From assembly GCF_020535245.1 (NCBI RefSeq), contig NZ_CP084910.1, positions 1,402,501 to 1,466,500 on the forward strand: a stretch of 64,000 nt of DNA, written 5' to 3'. Positions 37,064-45,712 of the stretch are shown here, in pieces. The first letter of the stretch is position 1. Each line of letters starts with the position of its first letter. The notes beneath the pieces are model-generated. The model was not told the DNA's origin. It saw only the letters and a list, made by a program, of their open reading frames with translations, and searched no databases. Origin of the DNA: Asticcacaulis sp. AND118 (GTDB taxonomy: Bacteria; Pseudomonadota; Alphaproteobacteria; Caulobacterales; Caulobacteraceae). Made by a program: the position numbers and the translations under genes.

Positions 37064-38359
37064 ATGACGTCCCCCCAAATAACGCCAAATGTCTACCACC
37101 GCGCCTCGCGCTATCTGCACTGGGCCATGGCTGCCCTGATCTTTTATATGGTCTTCCTCGGCTGGACGCTGGAGGACAAGGATGGCGGCCTCTTCTCGCG
37201 CTATCAGATGCACAAGTCGGTGGGCTTTCTGATCCTGTTGCTGACGGTGGTGCGGATCGGCCTGCGCGTAGCCTATAAGGCCCCGGCGGAAATCGAAGGA
37301 CCGAAATGGCAGATGTGGGCGGCGCGTGCCGTGCATATCGCCTTCTACGTGCTGATGATCGGCCTGCCCCTGTCGGGCTGGGCGCTGGTCTCGACGGCCA
37401 AGGTGCCGGTGCCGACCCTGTGGTTCGGCGTACTGCCGATTCCGCACCTGCCGCTGGGGCATGAGACCCATGCGGTGTTCGAGAACCTGCACGGTATTTT
37501 CGCCAAGCTGATCTTCTATGTGCTGATCCCGCTGCACGTCGGCGCGGCGCTTATGCACCATTTCATCCACAAAGACGATACGGTGACGCGCATGTTGCCG
37601 GGGCTGGAGCCGAAACCGACGATCCTGCAAAGCGCGCTGAATGTGCGCTGGCTGGTGCCGGCGGTAGCGGTGGTCGGGGCCTTTGTACTGGCCACCTTCA
37701 TGATGCGCGGGGCCCGCGCGCCGGAACCTGCCCCCGTGGCCGCGCCGGAAGCGATGGAGTCGGTCGCTGAAACCTCGCCCGAAGCCGGTGCGGTTGTCCC
37801 CGAAGCATCCTCAGCCTCGTCCACGGAATCCGCGGCTTCATCCACAGACCTATCCACACCCGTGCCCGTATGGGCGGTCAATAAATCCGCGTCGCACATC
37901 AACTTCGCCACCACCTTCAACGGCGAGGCCATCAAGGGCGGCTTCGGCAGCTATACGGCGGATATCGCCTTCGATCCGGAACGCCTCGATCAGTCCGGAG
38001 CGACGGTGGTGATCGATCTGGCCTCGGTCAACAGCGGCGATTCCACACGCGACGATACGCTGAAAAGCGACAGCTTCTTCAACACGGCCGCCAGTCCGAA
38101 GGCGACCTTCAAGGCGACGAATTTCACCAGGACGGGCACGGATCGCTACGTCGCCAAGGGCCGCCTGACCCTGCACGGCCAGACCAAACCGTTCGACCTG
38201 CCGTTTACCCTGAAAATCAACGGCAAGCAGGCGGTGATGACGGCGACGGCTAAGCTCAATCGCCTCGACTATGGCGTGGGCACGGGCGAATGGGCGGCGA
38301 CCGACGCGGTGCCGAATGCCGTGTCGCTCGACCTCAAGGTCACGGCCACAACGAAATAG
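37064..38359 (+). CDS. Cytochrome b561-YceI fusion protein
   Basis: A 431-aa membrane protein from the ATG at 37,064 (CAGGAG upstream; the frame is open to 37,007 but the extension lacks a ribosome-binding site). The N-terminal half is a cytochrome b561 of the YceJ type with four helices and haem-ligand histidines in YHRASRYLHWAMAAL, QMHKSVGFLIL, LHGIFAKLIF and LHVGAALMHHF. After a fifth helix and an acidic, alanine/serine-rich linker comes a C-terminal YceI lipocalin-like domain (INFATTFNGEAIKGGFGSY, GRLTLHGQTKPFDLPF). In E. coli these are two adjacent genes, yceJ-yceI. YceI binds isoprenoid-type lipids; the fusion suggests electron transfer to or from such a ligand. Confidence 0.92.
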   Translation: MTSPQITPNVYHRASRYLHWAMAALIFYMVFLGWTLEDKDGGLFSRYQMHKSVGFLILLLTVVRIGLRVAYKAPAEIEGPKWQMWAARAVHIAFYVLMIGLPLSGWALVSTAKVPVPTLWFGVLPIPHLPLGHETHAVFENLHGIFAKLIFYVLIPLHVGAALMHHFIHKDDTVTRMLPGLEPKPTILQSALNVRWLVPAVAVVGAFVLATFMMRGARAPEPAPVAAPEAMESVAETSPEAGAVVPEASSASSTESAASSTDLSTPVPVWAVNKSASHINFATTFNGEAIKGGFGSYTADIAFDPERLDQSGATVVIDLASVNSGDSTRDDTLKSDSFFNTAASPKATFKATNFTRTGTDRYVAKGRLTLHGQTKPFDLPFTLKINGKQAVMTATAKLNRLDYGVGTGEWAATDAVPNAVSLDLKVTATTK

Positions 38360-38403
38360 GGCTTACGCGCGCGATTCTCTGTGATAAAGCGCGCTCTCCT
38401 TTT

Positions 38404-38579
38404 CTCCTCCCTGTCGCGTAGCGATGGGGAGGGGGACCATCAAGCGCAGCGCAGAGGGTGGAGGGGGATAGCGCCTCTGCTTTAAAGGTCTCTGGCCTTG
38501 GCCGGATTTCGCGTCATCCCCCTCCGTCAGCATCGCTGCGCTCGCTGCCACCTCCCCATGCTTTCAGCACAGGGAGGAG
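38404..38579. repeat. Long imperfect palindromic repeat (CTCCTCCCTGT family), copy 2
   Basis: Left arm from CTCCTCCCTGTCGCG, right arm ending CACAGGGAGGAG, with CCCCCTCCGTCAG and CCACCTCCCCAT between. The right arm ends only 10 bp before the tsaC-like start, so it may supply a purine-rich ribosome-binding site (GGGAGGAGAGG). Confidence 0.75.
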
Positions 38580-38589
38580 AGGTTTCGAT

Positions 38590-39531
38590 ATGTCCACCAT
38601 CAACGACGCCATTGCCGCGCTGGGACGCGGCGACCTGATCCATCTGCCGACCGAGACGGTCTATGGTCTGGGGGCGCGCGCCGACGATCCGGCGGCGGTG
38701 GCCAAGGTCTTCGAGGCCAAGGGCCGGCCACGCTTCAATCCGCTGATCGTGCACGTTGCTTCGCTGGAGGCCGCTGAGTCCATCGGCGTGTTCGATGATC
38801 GCGCGCGGGCATTGGCCAAGGCCTTCTGGCCGGGGCCGCTGACCCTGGTGGTGCCGGTGCGCGACACGCAAAAGGTCTGCGATCTGGCACGGGCCGGGCT
38901 CGACAGCGTCGCCATCCGCGTCCCGTCGCACCCTGCGGCGCGCGCCATTCTCGAAGGCTTTGGCAAAGACTTTTCTGGCGGCGTGGTTGCGCCTTCGGCC
39001 AACCGTTCCGGCCGCCCCAGCCCGACGCGCTTTGCCGATGCCGTGGCTGAGACCGGCGCCTTTGTCGGTGCTTCGGTCGATGGTGGCGACTGTCAGGTCG
39101 GGTTGGAATCGTCGGTAGTCAGCCTACTCGGCGATGTGCGCTATCTGCGTCCGGGCGCGGTGACGCGCGCCGAGGTCGAGGCCGTCGTCGGACCGCTGGC
39201 CGATGACGCCGCCGAAGGGCACCGTTCGCCGGGGCGGTTGAGTTTGCATTACGCGCCCGACGCGCCTGTGGAAATCAATGTGGACAACCCGCCGACGGAC
39301 TGTGTGTATCTGGCCTTCGGACCGGTGGATAAGGCTGTGGATTTTGCGGGGACCGTTTTGAATCTCAGCCCGTCGGGTGACCTATCCGAAGCCGCCGCCA
39401 ACCTGTTCAGCTATCTGCGCCAAGCCGACGCCCATAAGCCTGCGCGCATCTGCGTCGCCCCCATTCCCGATGAGGGTCTGGGCGAGGCGATCAATGACCG
39501 GCTGAAACGCGCGGCGGGGTTTGTCGGCTAG
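38590..39531 (+). CDS. Threonylcarbamoyl-AMP synthase (Sua5/YwlC type)
   Basis: A 313-aa enzyme that makes threonylcarbamoyl-AMP from threonine, bicarbonate and ATP, the first step of the t6A37 modification of ANN-decoding tRNAs. The YrdC fold shows HLPTETVYGLGARAD, the KxR motif in EAKGRPRFNPLIVHV and the SxN motif in APSANRSGRPSPTRF. The extra C-terminal domain (from RSPGRLSLHYAPDAPVEI) makes it the longer Sua5 type rather than short TsaC. The ATG at 38,590 begins directly with the family N-terminus. Its stop overlaps that of yaaA by four bases. Confidence 0.93.
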   Translation: MSTINDAIAALGRGDLIHLPTETVYGLGARADDPAAVAKVFEAKGRPRFNPLIVHVASLEAAESIGVFDDRARALAKAFWPGPLTLVVPVRDTQKVCDLARAGLDSVAIRVPSHPAARAILEGFGKDFSGGVVAPSANRSGRPSPTRFADAVAETGAFVGASVDGGDCQVGLESSVVSLLGDVRYLRPGAVTRAEVEAVVGPLADDAAEGHRSPGRLSLHYAPDAPVEINVDNPPTDCVYLAFGPVDKAVDFAGTVLNLSPSGDLSEAAANLFSYLRQADAHKPARICVAPIPDEGLGEAINDRLKRAAGFVG

Positions 39532-40295
39532 GCCGTCGGATGCTTGCGTGAAAACGTCCACACCGTGTCGGTCGAGTGTTCGGGTACGAAACGATAGCCT
39601 TCTGAGTCGAAGGCTTTTGCCTTATCGGCATCGGTGATGCGGTTGTCGATGACGTAACGCGCCATCAGGCCGCGCGCCTTTTTGGCGAAGAACGAAATCA
39701 TCGAGGTCTTGTCCTCCTTGATCTCCAGGAATTTCACCTCGATGACCTTCAGCCTCAGCGCCTTGGTCAGGGCGGCGCGGGCATATTCCTGACTGGCGAG
39801 ATTAAGCACGGTCTTTGTCCCGACCGCCCCGGCGTCGGCGACGATGGCCTTGGCGATGCGGTCGCCCCAGAAGGCGTAAAGGTTCGCGCCCTTGGCCGTC
39901 GCAAGACCGGTGCCCATTTCCAGTCGGTAGGGGCGAATCAGGTCCAGCGGCCGCAGCAGGCCATAGAGGCCCGACAATATCCGCACATGGTCCTGCGCAA
40001 AGGCCAGCCCCTCGGCATCGAGGTCGCGTGCACGCAGGCCGGTATAGACGTCGCCGTCGAACATCAGGGCGGCGGGCAGGGCAGGCTGATCGGCAAAGCC
40101 CTTGTAGCGGTGATGGTTCAGTTCGCCCAGCTTGGCGGAAATGTCCATCAGCCGCTGCAGGTCCGCCGGCTTCTGTGTCTTCATGACCTTGAGCAGGCTG
40201 TGCGTCTCGCGCGCAAAGCGCGGCTCGCTGGTCGCAAGCGGCGGCGTCACCGGAGTTTCGTCGAGGGATTTGGCAGGGGAAAGCAGCAGGATCAT
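39528..40295 (-). CDS. yaaA: YaaA-type peroxide stress protein
   Basis: A 255-aa member of the YaaA/DUF328 family, recognised by MILLLSPAKSLDETP at the start, then HRYKGFADQPALPAALMFDGDVYTG and LRPLDLIRPYRLEMG, and FFAKKARGLMARYVI in the second half. In E. coli YaaA limits intracellular iron and protects DNA and proteins during hydrogen peroxide stress; it has a DNA-binding fold. Length is normal. It is convergent with the Sua5 gene and probably transcribed alone. Confidence 0.95.
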   Translation of the reverse strand: MILLLSPAKSLDETPVTPPLATSEPRFARETHSLLKVMKTQKPADLQRLMDISAKLGELNHHRYKGFADQPALPAALMFDGDVYTGLRARDLDAEGLAFAQDHVRILSGLYGLLRPLDLIRPYRLEMGTGLATAKGANLYAFWGDRIAKAIVADAGAVGTKTVLNLASQEYARAALTKALRLKVIEVKFLEIKEDKTSMISFFAKKARGLMARYVIDNRITDADKAKAFDSEGYRFVPEHSTDTVWTFSRKHPTA

Positions 40296-40586
40296 ATGTC
40301 CTATTTAAGCGCATTTCGGCGCGTGTGAAGCGTTTTCAAGAAACAAAGAGGCCGCGTTTTGTGACTCTGACGTTACGGCAGAAGGGCCGCAATGTGGCAA
40401 AATACAGAACGGCAAGTATAGAATAAAAAATCCATAAATATCCGCCCTATTGGCGAGTTGATCATCATGGTAACGGAGGCGGTAAGATATTATGTTTTTG
40501 ACTCTTTAATGAATCTGTCATCCTAATGCCCGTGTTATTCTGTGTTTAGTTGGCGTAACCTATGTGATGTAAGCGAAGGGGCAAAG

Positions 40587-41438
40587 ATGAACGCGGAAAG
40601 GGGGCCTTCCGCAAGTTACGGCAGCGTTCTGGTGCTGGATTCCGACAAGGAACAGGCGCGCGAGATGGCGCGCCAGTTGACCCGCCAGAACTGGAACTCC
40701 GTACTTTGCTTCAACGAAGTGATGGCCATCCGCAGCCTTAAACACAACCGCTTCCAGTTGTTCGTCATGGACGGCTATGTCGATGGCGTCGACATGCTGA
40801 AGAAGGTCGATGCCTTCAAGGCGCAGATGCAGGATACGCCCTTGGCCCTGATGTCCTTCGTGTGGAAGGGGGCGGGCGCGTCCCAGAAGGTGCGCGATCA
40901 GGCGTTGAAGGCCGGGGCCGACTTCATGCTGCCCAAACCGGTCGATCCGTCCGAGTTGAAGATTTTGCTGGCCGAGACGCTCAAATACCATCGCGCCCGT
41001 CAGGCTGATTTCCACGTGCTGGTCGTCGATCCGGACGTGCAGTTGCGCACCTTTATCGGCATGACGCTGCAGCAGGTCGGCTATAAGGTCAGCGTCGCCA
41101 ACACCATGGAAGACGTGCTGTTCGATCATAATCTGGGGCTGGTCGACGCCGTAGTGACGGCGGTGCTCATCCCCGGCATGGGCGGCGTCGAAGGCATCAT
41201 GCAGTTGCGCAAGGACTATCCCCACATCCGGACTCTGGCTATGTCCGAGGGCATAAACGACAAGATCGGCGCCATGCACGTGCTGGCGGCGGCCAAGGAT
41301 GCCGGGGCGGAGGAACTTCTGCCCAAGCCTTTCGTCATTCCCGAATTGCTCAACGCCGTGGCACGGCTGGCCAAACACAAGATTCAGGCCAAGAACGAGG
41401 CGGCGAAGGCTGTGATCGACCCGACCAAGGTCGGTTAG
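40587..41438 (+). CDS. Tandem receiver-domain protein with a degenerate second receiver
   Basis: A 283-aa protein of two response-regulator receiver domains and no output domain. The first has VLVLDSDKE, the phospho-acceptor-like D62 in FVMDGYVDG and the lysine of MLPKPVDP. The second keeps LVVDPDVQL and LLPKPFVIP, but the phosphorylation site is replaced: AVVTAVLIPGMGG has alanine (A192) four residues before the conserved proline, where aspartate is expected. A stand-alone adaptor or phosphate-transfer partner is likely. The ATG at 40,587 has AAGGGG upstream. Preceded by an AT-rich 290-bp intergenic region without other features. Confidence 0.85.
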   Translation: MNAERGPSASYGSVLVLDSDKEQAREMARQLTRQNWNSVLCFNEVMAIRSLKHNRFQLFVMDGYVDGVDMLKKVDAFKAQMQDTPLALMSFVWKGAGASQKVRDQALKAGADFMLPKPVDPSELKILLAETLKYHRARQADFHVLVVDPDVQLRTFIGMTLQQVGYKVSVANTMEDVLFDHNLGLVDAVVTAVLIPGMGGVEGIMQLRKDYPHIRTLAMSEGINDKIGAMHVLAAAKDAGAEELLPKPFVIPELLNAVARLAKHKIQAKNEAAKAVIDPTKVG

Positions 41439-41499
41439 GGCTCGCCTCTCGCGAGATATATGTTATGACTCTCGCCATTCTGCGCAATGGGGGAGTGGG

Positions 41500-41874
41500 A
41501 TGAAGGCGTTTCTGGAAGGTATCGAGGGATTGTCGATTCTCGACGTGGTGATGTTCGCCGTGCCGACGACCAAGCTAAGTCTGGCCTTGCTGATAGCGGC
41601 GGCGATGGTCGTGTCGGTGCTGGCGGTCAAACGTCGCGCCGCGGACGGTCCGCGTTCGGCGGCGTTGTTCGTTATCGGCGTCGTCGGGCCGGGGCTCGGC
41701 CTCCTGGCGGCCCTCTATGACGGCCTGATGATCAAGCAGGCCTCCGATGCGACGGGCGTGACCGACCTGCACATTCTCGCTCCGTCGATACTGGGCGTGT
41801 TGCTGTTGCTGGGGCTGAGCCTGATCGTGGCGGCTATCGCCTTTATCGGCAATGCCGGCGCACGGCGAATTTGA
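41500..41874 (+). CDS. Hypothetical three-helix membrane protein
   Basis: A 124-aa protein with three hydrophobic helices: LSLALLIAAAMVVSVLAV, ALFVIGVVGPGLGLLAAL and ILGVLLLLGLSLIVAAIAF. The layout is loosely like the start of MotA/TolQ/ExbB proton-channel proteins, but it is too short and lacks their motifs. I cannot name the family. It starts 61 bp after the receiver protein gene on the same strand and could be co-transcribed. Confidence 0.6.
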   Translation: MKAFLEGIEGLSILDVVMFAVPTTKLSLALLIAAAMVVSVLAVKRRAADGPRSAALFVIGVVGPGLGLLAALYDGLMIKQASDATGVTDLHILAPSILGVLLLLGLSLIVAAIAFIGNAGARRI

Positions 41875-41883
41875 TGGCGTATT

Positions 41884-42018
41884 CTCCTCCCCTGTGGCGA
41901 AGCGTACGGGGGAGGTGTCGCCGAGTGTAACGAGGTGACGGAGGGGGCATTCCGACGCCTTTTGCCCCCTCCGTCAGCGACTTCGCGCTGACACCTCCCC
42001 CGCCGTGCAGGGGAGGAG
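41884..42018. repeat. Long imperfect palindromic repeat (CTCCTCCC family), copy 3
   Basis: CTCCTCCCCTGTGGCGAAGCG and GACGGAGGGGGCA on the left; TGCCCCCTCCGTCAGCG and GCAGGGGAGGAG on the right. It separates convergent genes and could act as a transcription stop in both directions. Confidence 0.75.
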
Positions 42019-42031
42019 GGAGTATTTGCAC

Positions 42032-43456
42032 TTAGAACAGCACGTGCGGATTCATGATGCGCTTCGGGTCGAGCGCCAGACGGATGGCGCGCATGGCCGC
42101 CACGGCTGCGGGGTCCTTATACTGCAGCGCTTCCTGCGTCTTCATACGGCCCAGACCGTGCTCGGCCGAGATCGAGCCCTCGTACGCGTGGACCAGATCG
42201 TGGACCACCTTGGCCCCGGCGTCGCGCAGGTCGTTGAAGGTCGCCGCGTCCATGCCCTCCGGCACGATGACGTTGAAGTGGACATTGCCGTCGCCGACGT
42301 GGCCGAAGGTGACCAGACGCGCGCCGGGCAGGAAGGCTTCGACCGCCGCCGCGCCCTTTTCGATATAGTCGGCCATCTGCGACAATGGCACGGAAACGTC
42401 GTGCTTCCACGCCGCGCCCTCGACCTTTTCGGCGGCGGAGTGTTCTTCACGCAGACGCCAGAAAGCCGCAGCCTGCGTTTCGTTCTGCGCGATGGCGGCG
42501 TCGACGATCAGTTCTTCCTCGAAGGCCGCCGTCAGCAGGCGCTCCATCGAACCCTCCGCGCCGTCCGGATCGCCCGAAGCGACCTCGATCAGGGCGTACC
42601 ACGGATATTCGCCTTCCAGCGGTTCGCGCGTGTCGGGGATGTTCTTGAGCACCAGCGACAGGCCGTAGCGGCCCATCAGTTCGAAGGCCTCGACCTGACC
42701 GCCGGTCTCCTGCTTGGCGCGGCCCAAGAGGTCGATGGCCTTCTGCGCCGTTTCGAAGCCGACAATGGCCACGCAGCGCGAATTCATCACCGGGAACAGT
42801 TTGAGCGAGGCGGCGGTGATGATGCCCAGCGTGCCTTCGGCGCCGATGAACATCTGCTTGAGGTCGTAGCCGGTATTGTCCTTGCGCAGACGCTTCAGAC
42901 CATGAAAGATGTCCCCATTGGGCAGAACCACTTCGAGGCCGGAAACGAGGTCGCGGGTGACGCCGTAACGCAGCACCGCCGTGCCGCCGGCGTTTGTGCT
43001 GATCACGCCGCCGACCGTCGCCGTGCCTTCGGCGGCCAAAGACAGCGGGAAGAAGCGGTTGGCCTTTTCGGCGATGTCCTGCGCTTCGAGGAGCGTGATG
43101 CCGGCCTCCAGCACCATGGTGTCGTCGGTCGGGGCCACGTCGCGGATGGCGCGCATCCGCTCCAGCGAGACGAGGATTTCACCGAACGGGATCTGACCGC
43201 CGACCAGACCGGTATTGCCGCCCTGCGGCGTGATGGCGACGCCGTTATCGAAACAGATTTTCACGACCTGCGACAGCTCTTCGGTGGTTTTCGGCAGGAC
43301 CAGCAGCGGGGTGTTGCCCTTCCACTTGCCGCGCCACTCGGTCAGCTTGGCCGTCACGCGCAGGTCGTCGTCGGACCAGCCAGTGTCGCCGACCACAGCC
43401 TTGATCTGCGCGATCACTTCGGGCGCGACGGGCGGGCATTGGGCGAAATCGGTCAT
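42032..43456 (-). CDS. FAD-linked 2-hydroxyacid dehydrogenase/oxidase
   Basis: A 474-aa protein of the FAD-binding oxidase family that includes D-lactate, glycolate and D-2-hydroxyglutarate dehydrogenases. The PCMH-type FAD domain shows ITPQGGNTGLVGGQIPFGE, GTATVGGVISTNAGGTAVLRYG and IGAEGTLGIITAASLKLFP. The C-terminal substrate-capping domain has VTFGHVGDGNVHFNVIVPEG, with the histidines that bind metal in this family, and ISAEHGLGRMKTQ. Closest in pattern to D-2-hydroxyglutarate dehydrogenase, which also recycles by-products of serine synthesis, but the substrate is not certain. Confidence 0.88.
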   Translation of the reverse strand: MTDFAQCPPVAPEVIAQIKAVVGDTGWSDDDLRVTAKLTEWRGKWKGNTPLLVLPKTTEELSQVVKICFDNGVAITPQGGNTGLVGGQIPFGEILVSLERMRAIRDVAPTDDTMVLEAGITLLEAQDIAEKANRFFPLSLAAEGTATVGGVISTNAGGTAVLRYGVTRDLVSGLEVVLPNGDIFHGLKRLRKDNTGYDLKQMFIGAEGTLGIITAASLKLFPVMNSRCVAIVGFETAQKAIDLLGRAKQETGGQVEAFELMGRYGLSLVLKNIPDTREPLEGEYPWYALIEVASGDPDGAEGSMERLLTAAFEEELIVDAAIAQNETQAAAFWRLREEHSAAEKVEGAAWKHDVSVPLSQMADYIEKGAAAVEAFLPGARLVTFGHVGDGNVHFNVIVPEGMDAATFNDLRDAGAKVVHDLVHAYEGSISAEHGLGRMKTQEALQYKDPAAVAAMRAIRLALDPKRIMNPHVLF

Positions 43457-43518
43457 GTGCGTATCCCCGGAAACAGGCGTGCGATATATGGAGCGGGGTT
43501 TAAACGGAGAATCGTCAA

Positions 43519-43956
43519 GTGCAAGCCAAAATCGAGCGTCCGGTCCCGGCGGTGGGCGTTGTTTGCTGGCGCGATGATGAAGTTCTGCTAATCCGACGCG
43601 GACGCGAACCGCGCAAGGGGCATTGGTCGATACCCGGCGGCAAGGTCGAGCGCTTCGAAGCCCTCAAGGAGACGGCCCTGCGGGAACTGCGCGAAGAGAC
43701 GGGCGTCACGGCGCGACTGGGGCCGCTGATCGAGGTCTATGAGATTATCGAACCGGGGACGGACGCCCATCCTGACGGCTTCCATCTGGTGCTGATCGAC
43801 TATGTGGCGGAATGGCTGTCAGGGGAGCCTGTGGCGGCGGACGATGCCGATGAGGCGCGCTTCGTTTTATACGATGAAGCGCTGACCTTGCTGATAGAGG
43901 ACGATCTGAAGGATGTGGTGACGCGATCGCGTGGTTTGCGAAAATCGGTGACTTAA
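43519..43956 (+). CDS. Nudix hydrolase
   Basis: A 145-aa protein with an intact Nudix box: GGKVERFEALKETALRELREETGV, matching GX5EX7REUXEEXGU. The N-terminal VGVVCWRDDEVLLIRRGREP and WSIPGG are typical of ADP-ribose pyrophosphatase-like enzymes. It hydrolyses a nucleoside diphosphate linked to another moiety; the exact substrate is open. It starts at a GTG with ACGGAGA upstream and is divergent from the FAD-linked oxidase. The SPFH gene follows 69 bp downstream. Confidence 0.88.
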   Translation: MQAKIERPVPAVGVVCWRDDEVLLIRRGREPRKGHWSIPGGKVERFEALKETALRELREETGVTARLGPLIEVYEIIEPGTDAHPDGFHLVLIDYVAEWLSGEPVAADDADEARFVLYDEALTLLIEDDLKDVVTRSRGLRKSVT

Positions 43957-44025
43957 CCTCCGGTTTTCATGGCAATTCCCACCGGTTGCGTTACACTGTG
44001 CACATATCCACGGAGGGGAGTATCC

Positions 44026-44964
44026 ATGTTCAGTATCTTTGCCGGCGTCCTGATCGTCGTGACCTTTTTCGTCCTCTTCTCGGTCATCAAGATCGTGCCG
44101 CAGGGCCGCGAATTTACTGTCGAGCGCTTCGGGCGCTTCACCCGCACGCTCAAGCCCGGAATCTCCTTCCTGACCCCGTTTATCGAGACCGTGGGGAAGA
44201 AGGTCAATATGATGGAGCAGGTCTTCGACGTGCCCCAGCAGGACGTGATCACCAAGGACAACGCCATCGTCAAGGTCGACGGCATCGTCTTCATTCAGGT
44301 GATCGATGCCGCCGCCGCCGCCTATCGCGTCGACAATCTGAACAACGCCATCACGCAGTTGTCCATGACCAACCTGCGCACCGTGGTCGGCTCGATGGAA
44401 CTGGACGAGGTATTGTCGCAGCGCGACGCCATCAATACGCGGCTGCTGACCGTCATCGACCACGCCACCTCGCCCTGGGGGATCAAGGTGACGCGTATCG
44501 AGATCAAGGACCTGCGTCCGCCGCACGACATTACCGACGCCATGGCGCGTCAGATGAAGGCCGAACGCGAACGCCGCGCCCTGATCATTGAGGCCGACGG
44601 CGATCGTCAGGCGGCCATCGCCCGCGCCGAAGGGGCCAAGCAGGCCGCCGTTCTGGAAGCCGAAGGCCGTAAGGAAGCCGCCTTCCGCGACGCCGAAGCC
44701 CGCGAACGCGCCGCCGAGGCCGAAGCCAGGGCGACGCAGATGGTGTCGGACGCTATCGCCTCCGGCGACACCAAGGCCATCAACTACTTCGTGGCCCAGA
44801 AATATGTCGAGGCCTTCGGTAAGTTCGCCTCATCGAACAACACCAAGACCTTGATCCTGCCCGCCGATCTGGCGTCGCTGTCGGGCTCGGTGGCCGGGGT
44901 GGCCGAACTGTTGAAGACCGTGACTGATAAAGACGCGGGCGCGACGGCGACCCGCACCAAATAG
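44026..44964 (+). CDS. SPFH/band 7 membrane protein (QmcA/paraslipin type)
   Basis: A 312-aa protein with one N-terminal membrane helix (IFAGVLIVVTFFVLFSVI), an SPFH domain (VPQGREFTVERFGRFTRTLK, GISFLTPFIETVGKKVNMME, TSPWGIKVTRIEIKDLRPP) and a long alanine/glutamate coiled coil (RAEGAKQAAVLEAEGRKEAA). These proteins oligomerise in the inner membrane and scaffold membrane microdomains or protease complexes. The ATG at 44,026 has GGAGGGGA upstream. The NfeD-like partner follows after 22 bp, the standard SPFH-NfeD operon. Confidence 0.93.
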   Translation: MFSIFAGVLIVVTFFVLFSVIKIVPQGREFTVERFGRFTRTLKPGISFLTPFIETVGKKVNMMEQVFDVPQQDVITKDNAIVKVDGIVFIQVIDAAAAAYRVDNLNNAITQLSMTNLRTVVGSMELDEVLSQRDAINTRLLTVIDHATSPWGIKVTRIEIKDLRPPHDITDAMARQMKAERERRALIIEADGDRQAAIARAEGAKQAAVLEAEGRKEAAFRDAEARERAAEAEARATQMVSDAIASGDTKAINYFVAQKYVEAFGKFASSNNTKTLILPADLASLSGSVAGVAELLKTVTDKDAGATATRTK

Positions 44965-44986
44965 GGCAAAATAAGGGGAGGCAAAG

Positions 44987-45469
44987 ATGGTCGAGTTTCT
45001 GTTGGCGCAACCGCAGGGGCCGCAACTGTTCTGGGTCTGGCTGAGCATCGGCGGCGCGCTGCTGGCGCTGGAGATGGTGGTGGGGACGCAGTGGTTGCTG
45101 TGGCCCGCCGCCGCGGCCGGCATCGTGTCGGTCATCACCCTGACCGGTGCGCCGGCCAATCTGCTGGTGCAGATCGTCGTCTTCTGCGTGCTGACCCTGG
45201 CCATGACGTTGCTGTCGCGGCGCTTCCTCAAGCCGCCGCTGGTGGAGGGGGCGGACATCAACGACCCGCAAGGGCGTCTGATCGGTCAGGAAGCCACCGT
45301 CATCGAGGCTTTCGACGATCCCGAAGGTCAGCAAAGCCGGGGCCGGGTCATCCTCGACGGCGTCGAATGGCCGGCGCGCAGCGAACGCGGCGATGCGCCT
45401 ATCGGCATTGCCGAAAAGGTACGTATTCTTGCTGTTGCGGAAGGTAAGTTGATCGTGGCAAGAGTTTGA
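44987..45469 (+). CDS. NfeD-like membrane protein
   Basis: A 160-aa short-form NfeD protein (YbbK type) without the protease domain. Two to three helices occupy residues 14-75 (FWVWLSIGGALLALEMVVG, IVSVITLTGAPANLLVQIVV), followed by a C-terminal OB-fold: GRLIGQEATVIEAF, GRVILDGVEWPAR and VRILAVAEGKLIVARV. It works with the upstream SPFH protein, probably stabilising or modulating its assemblies. A terminator follows. Confidence 0.93.
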   Translation: MVEFLLAQPQGPQLFWVWLSIGGALLALEMVVGTQWLLWPAAAAGIVSVITLTGAPANLLVQIVVFCVLTLAMTLLSRRFLKPPLVEGADINDPQGRLIGQEATVIEAFDDPEGQQSRGRVILDGVEWPARSERGDAPIGIAEKVRILAVAEGKLIVARV

Positions 45470-45496
45470 TCTGTAATACTAAGTTTGATTTCTTGC

Positions 45497-45532
45497 AAGT
45501 GACGCCTGCGATGCGGGCGTCACTTTTATTTT
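45497..45532 (+). terminator. Rho-independent terminator after the SPFH-NfeD operon
   Basis: AAGTGACGCC (45,497-45,506), 9-nt loop, GGCGTCACTT (45,516-45,525), then TTATTTTA. Begins 27 bp after the NfeD stop codon. Confidence 0.85.
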
Positions 45533-45632
45533 ACCGGTTTCCGGAAATATTGACACGGTTTCCGCGGCTTCATGGCCCTCATCCGCGCAATCCGGTTGAC
45601 TTACCGTACGTCAATTCCCTGTCATCGTAATT

Positions 45633-45689
45633 CTTGAGTGGTTGCGCAATTTTTCCCGAAAAGTGGTGCCCACCTTATCGGATTGCGCT
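45633..45689. repeat. Palindromic intergenic repeat (GTGGTYGCGCAAT family), copy 1
   Basis: From GAGTGGTTGCGCAAT to ATCGGATTGCGCTT. The outer arms GCGCAAT/ATTGCGC and an inner AAGTGG/CCAC pair. It is about 90 percent identical to 61,172-61,230. I have seen similar repeats in other alphaproteobacterial genomes. Confidence 0.7.
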
Positions 45690-45712
45690 TAAACAGACAG
45701 GGAGATTGCTTC

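Noticed and set aside
41500-41874. MotA/TolQ/ExbB proton channel
   Set aside because: Three helices are present, but the protein is too short and the conserved channel residues are not seen.
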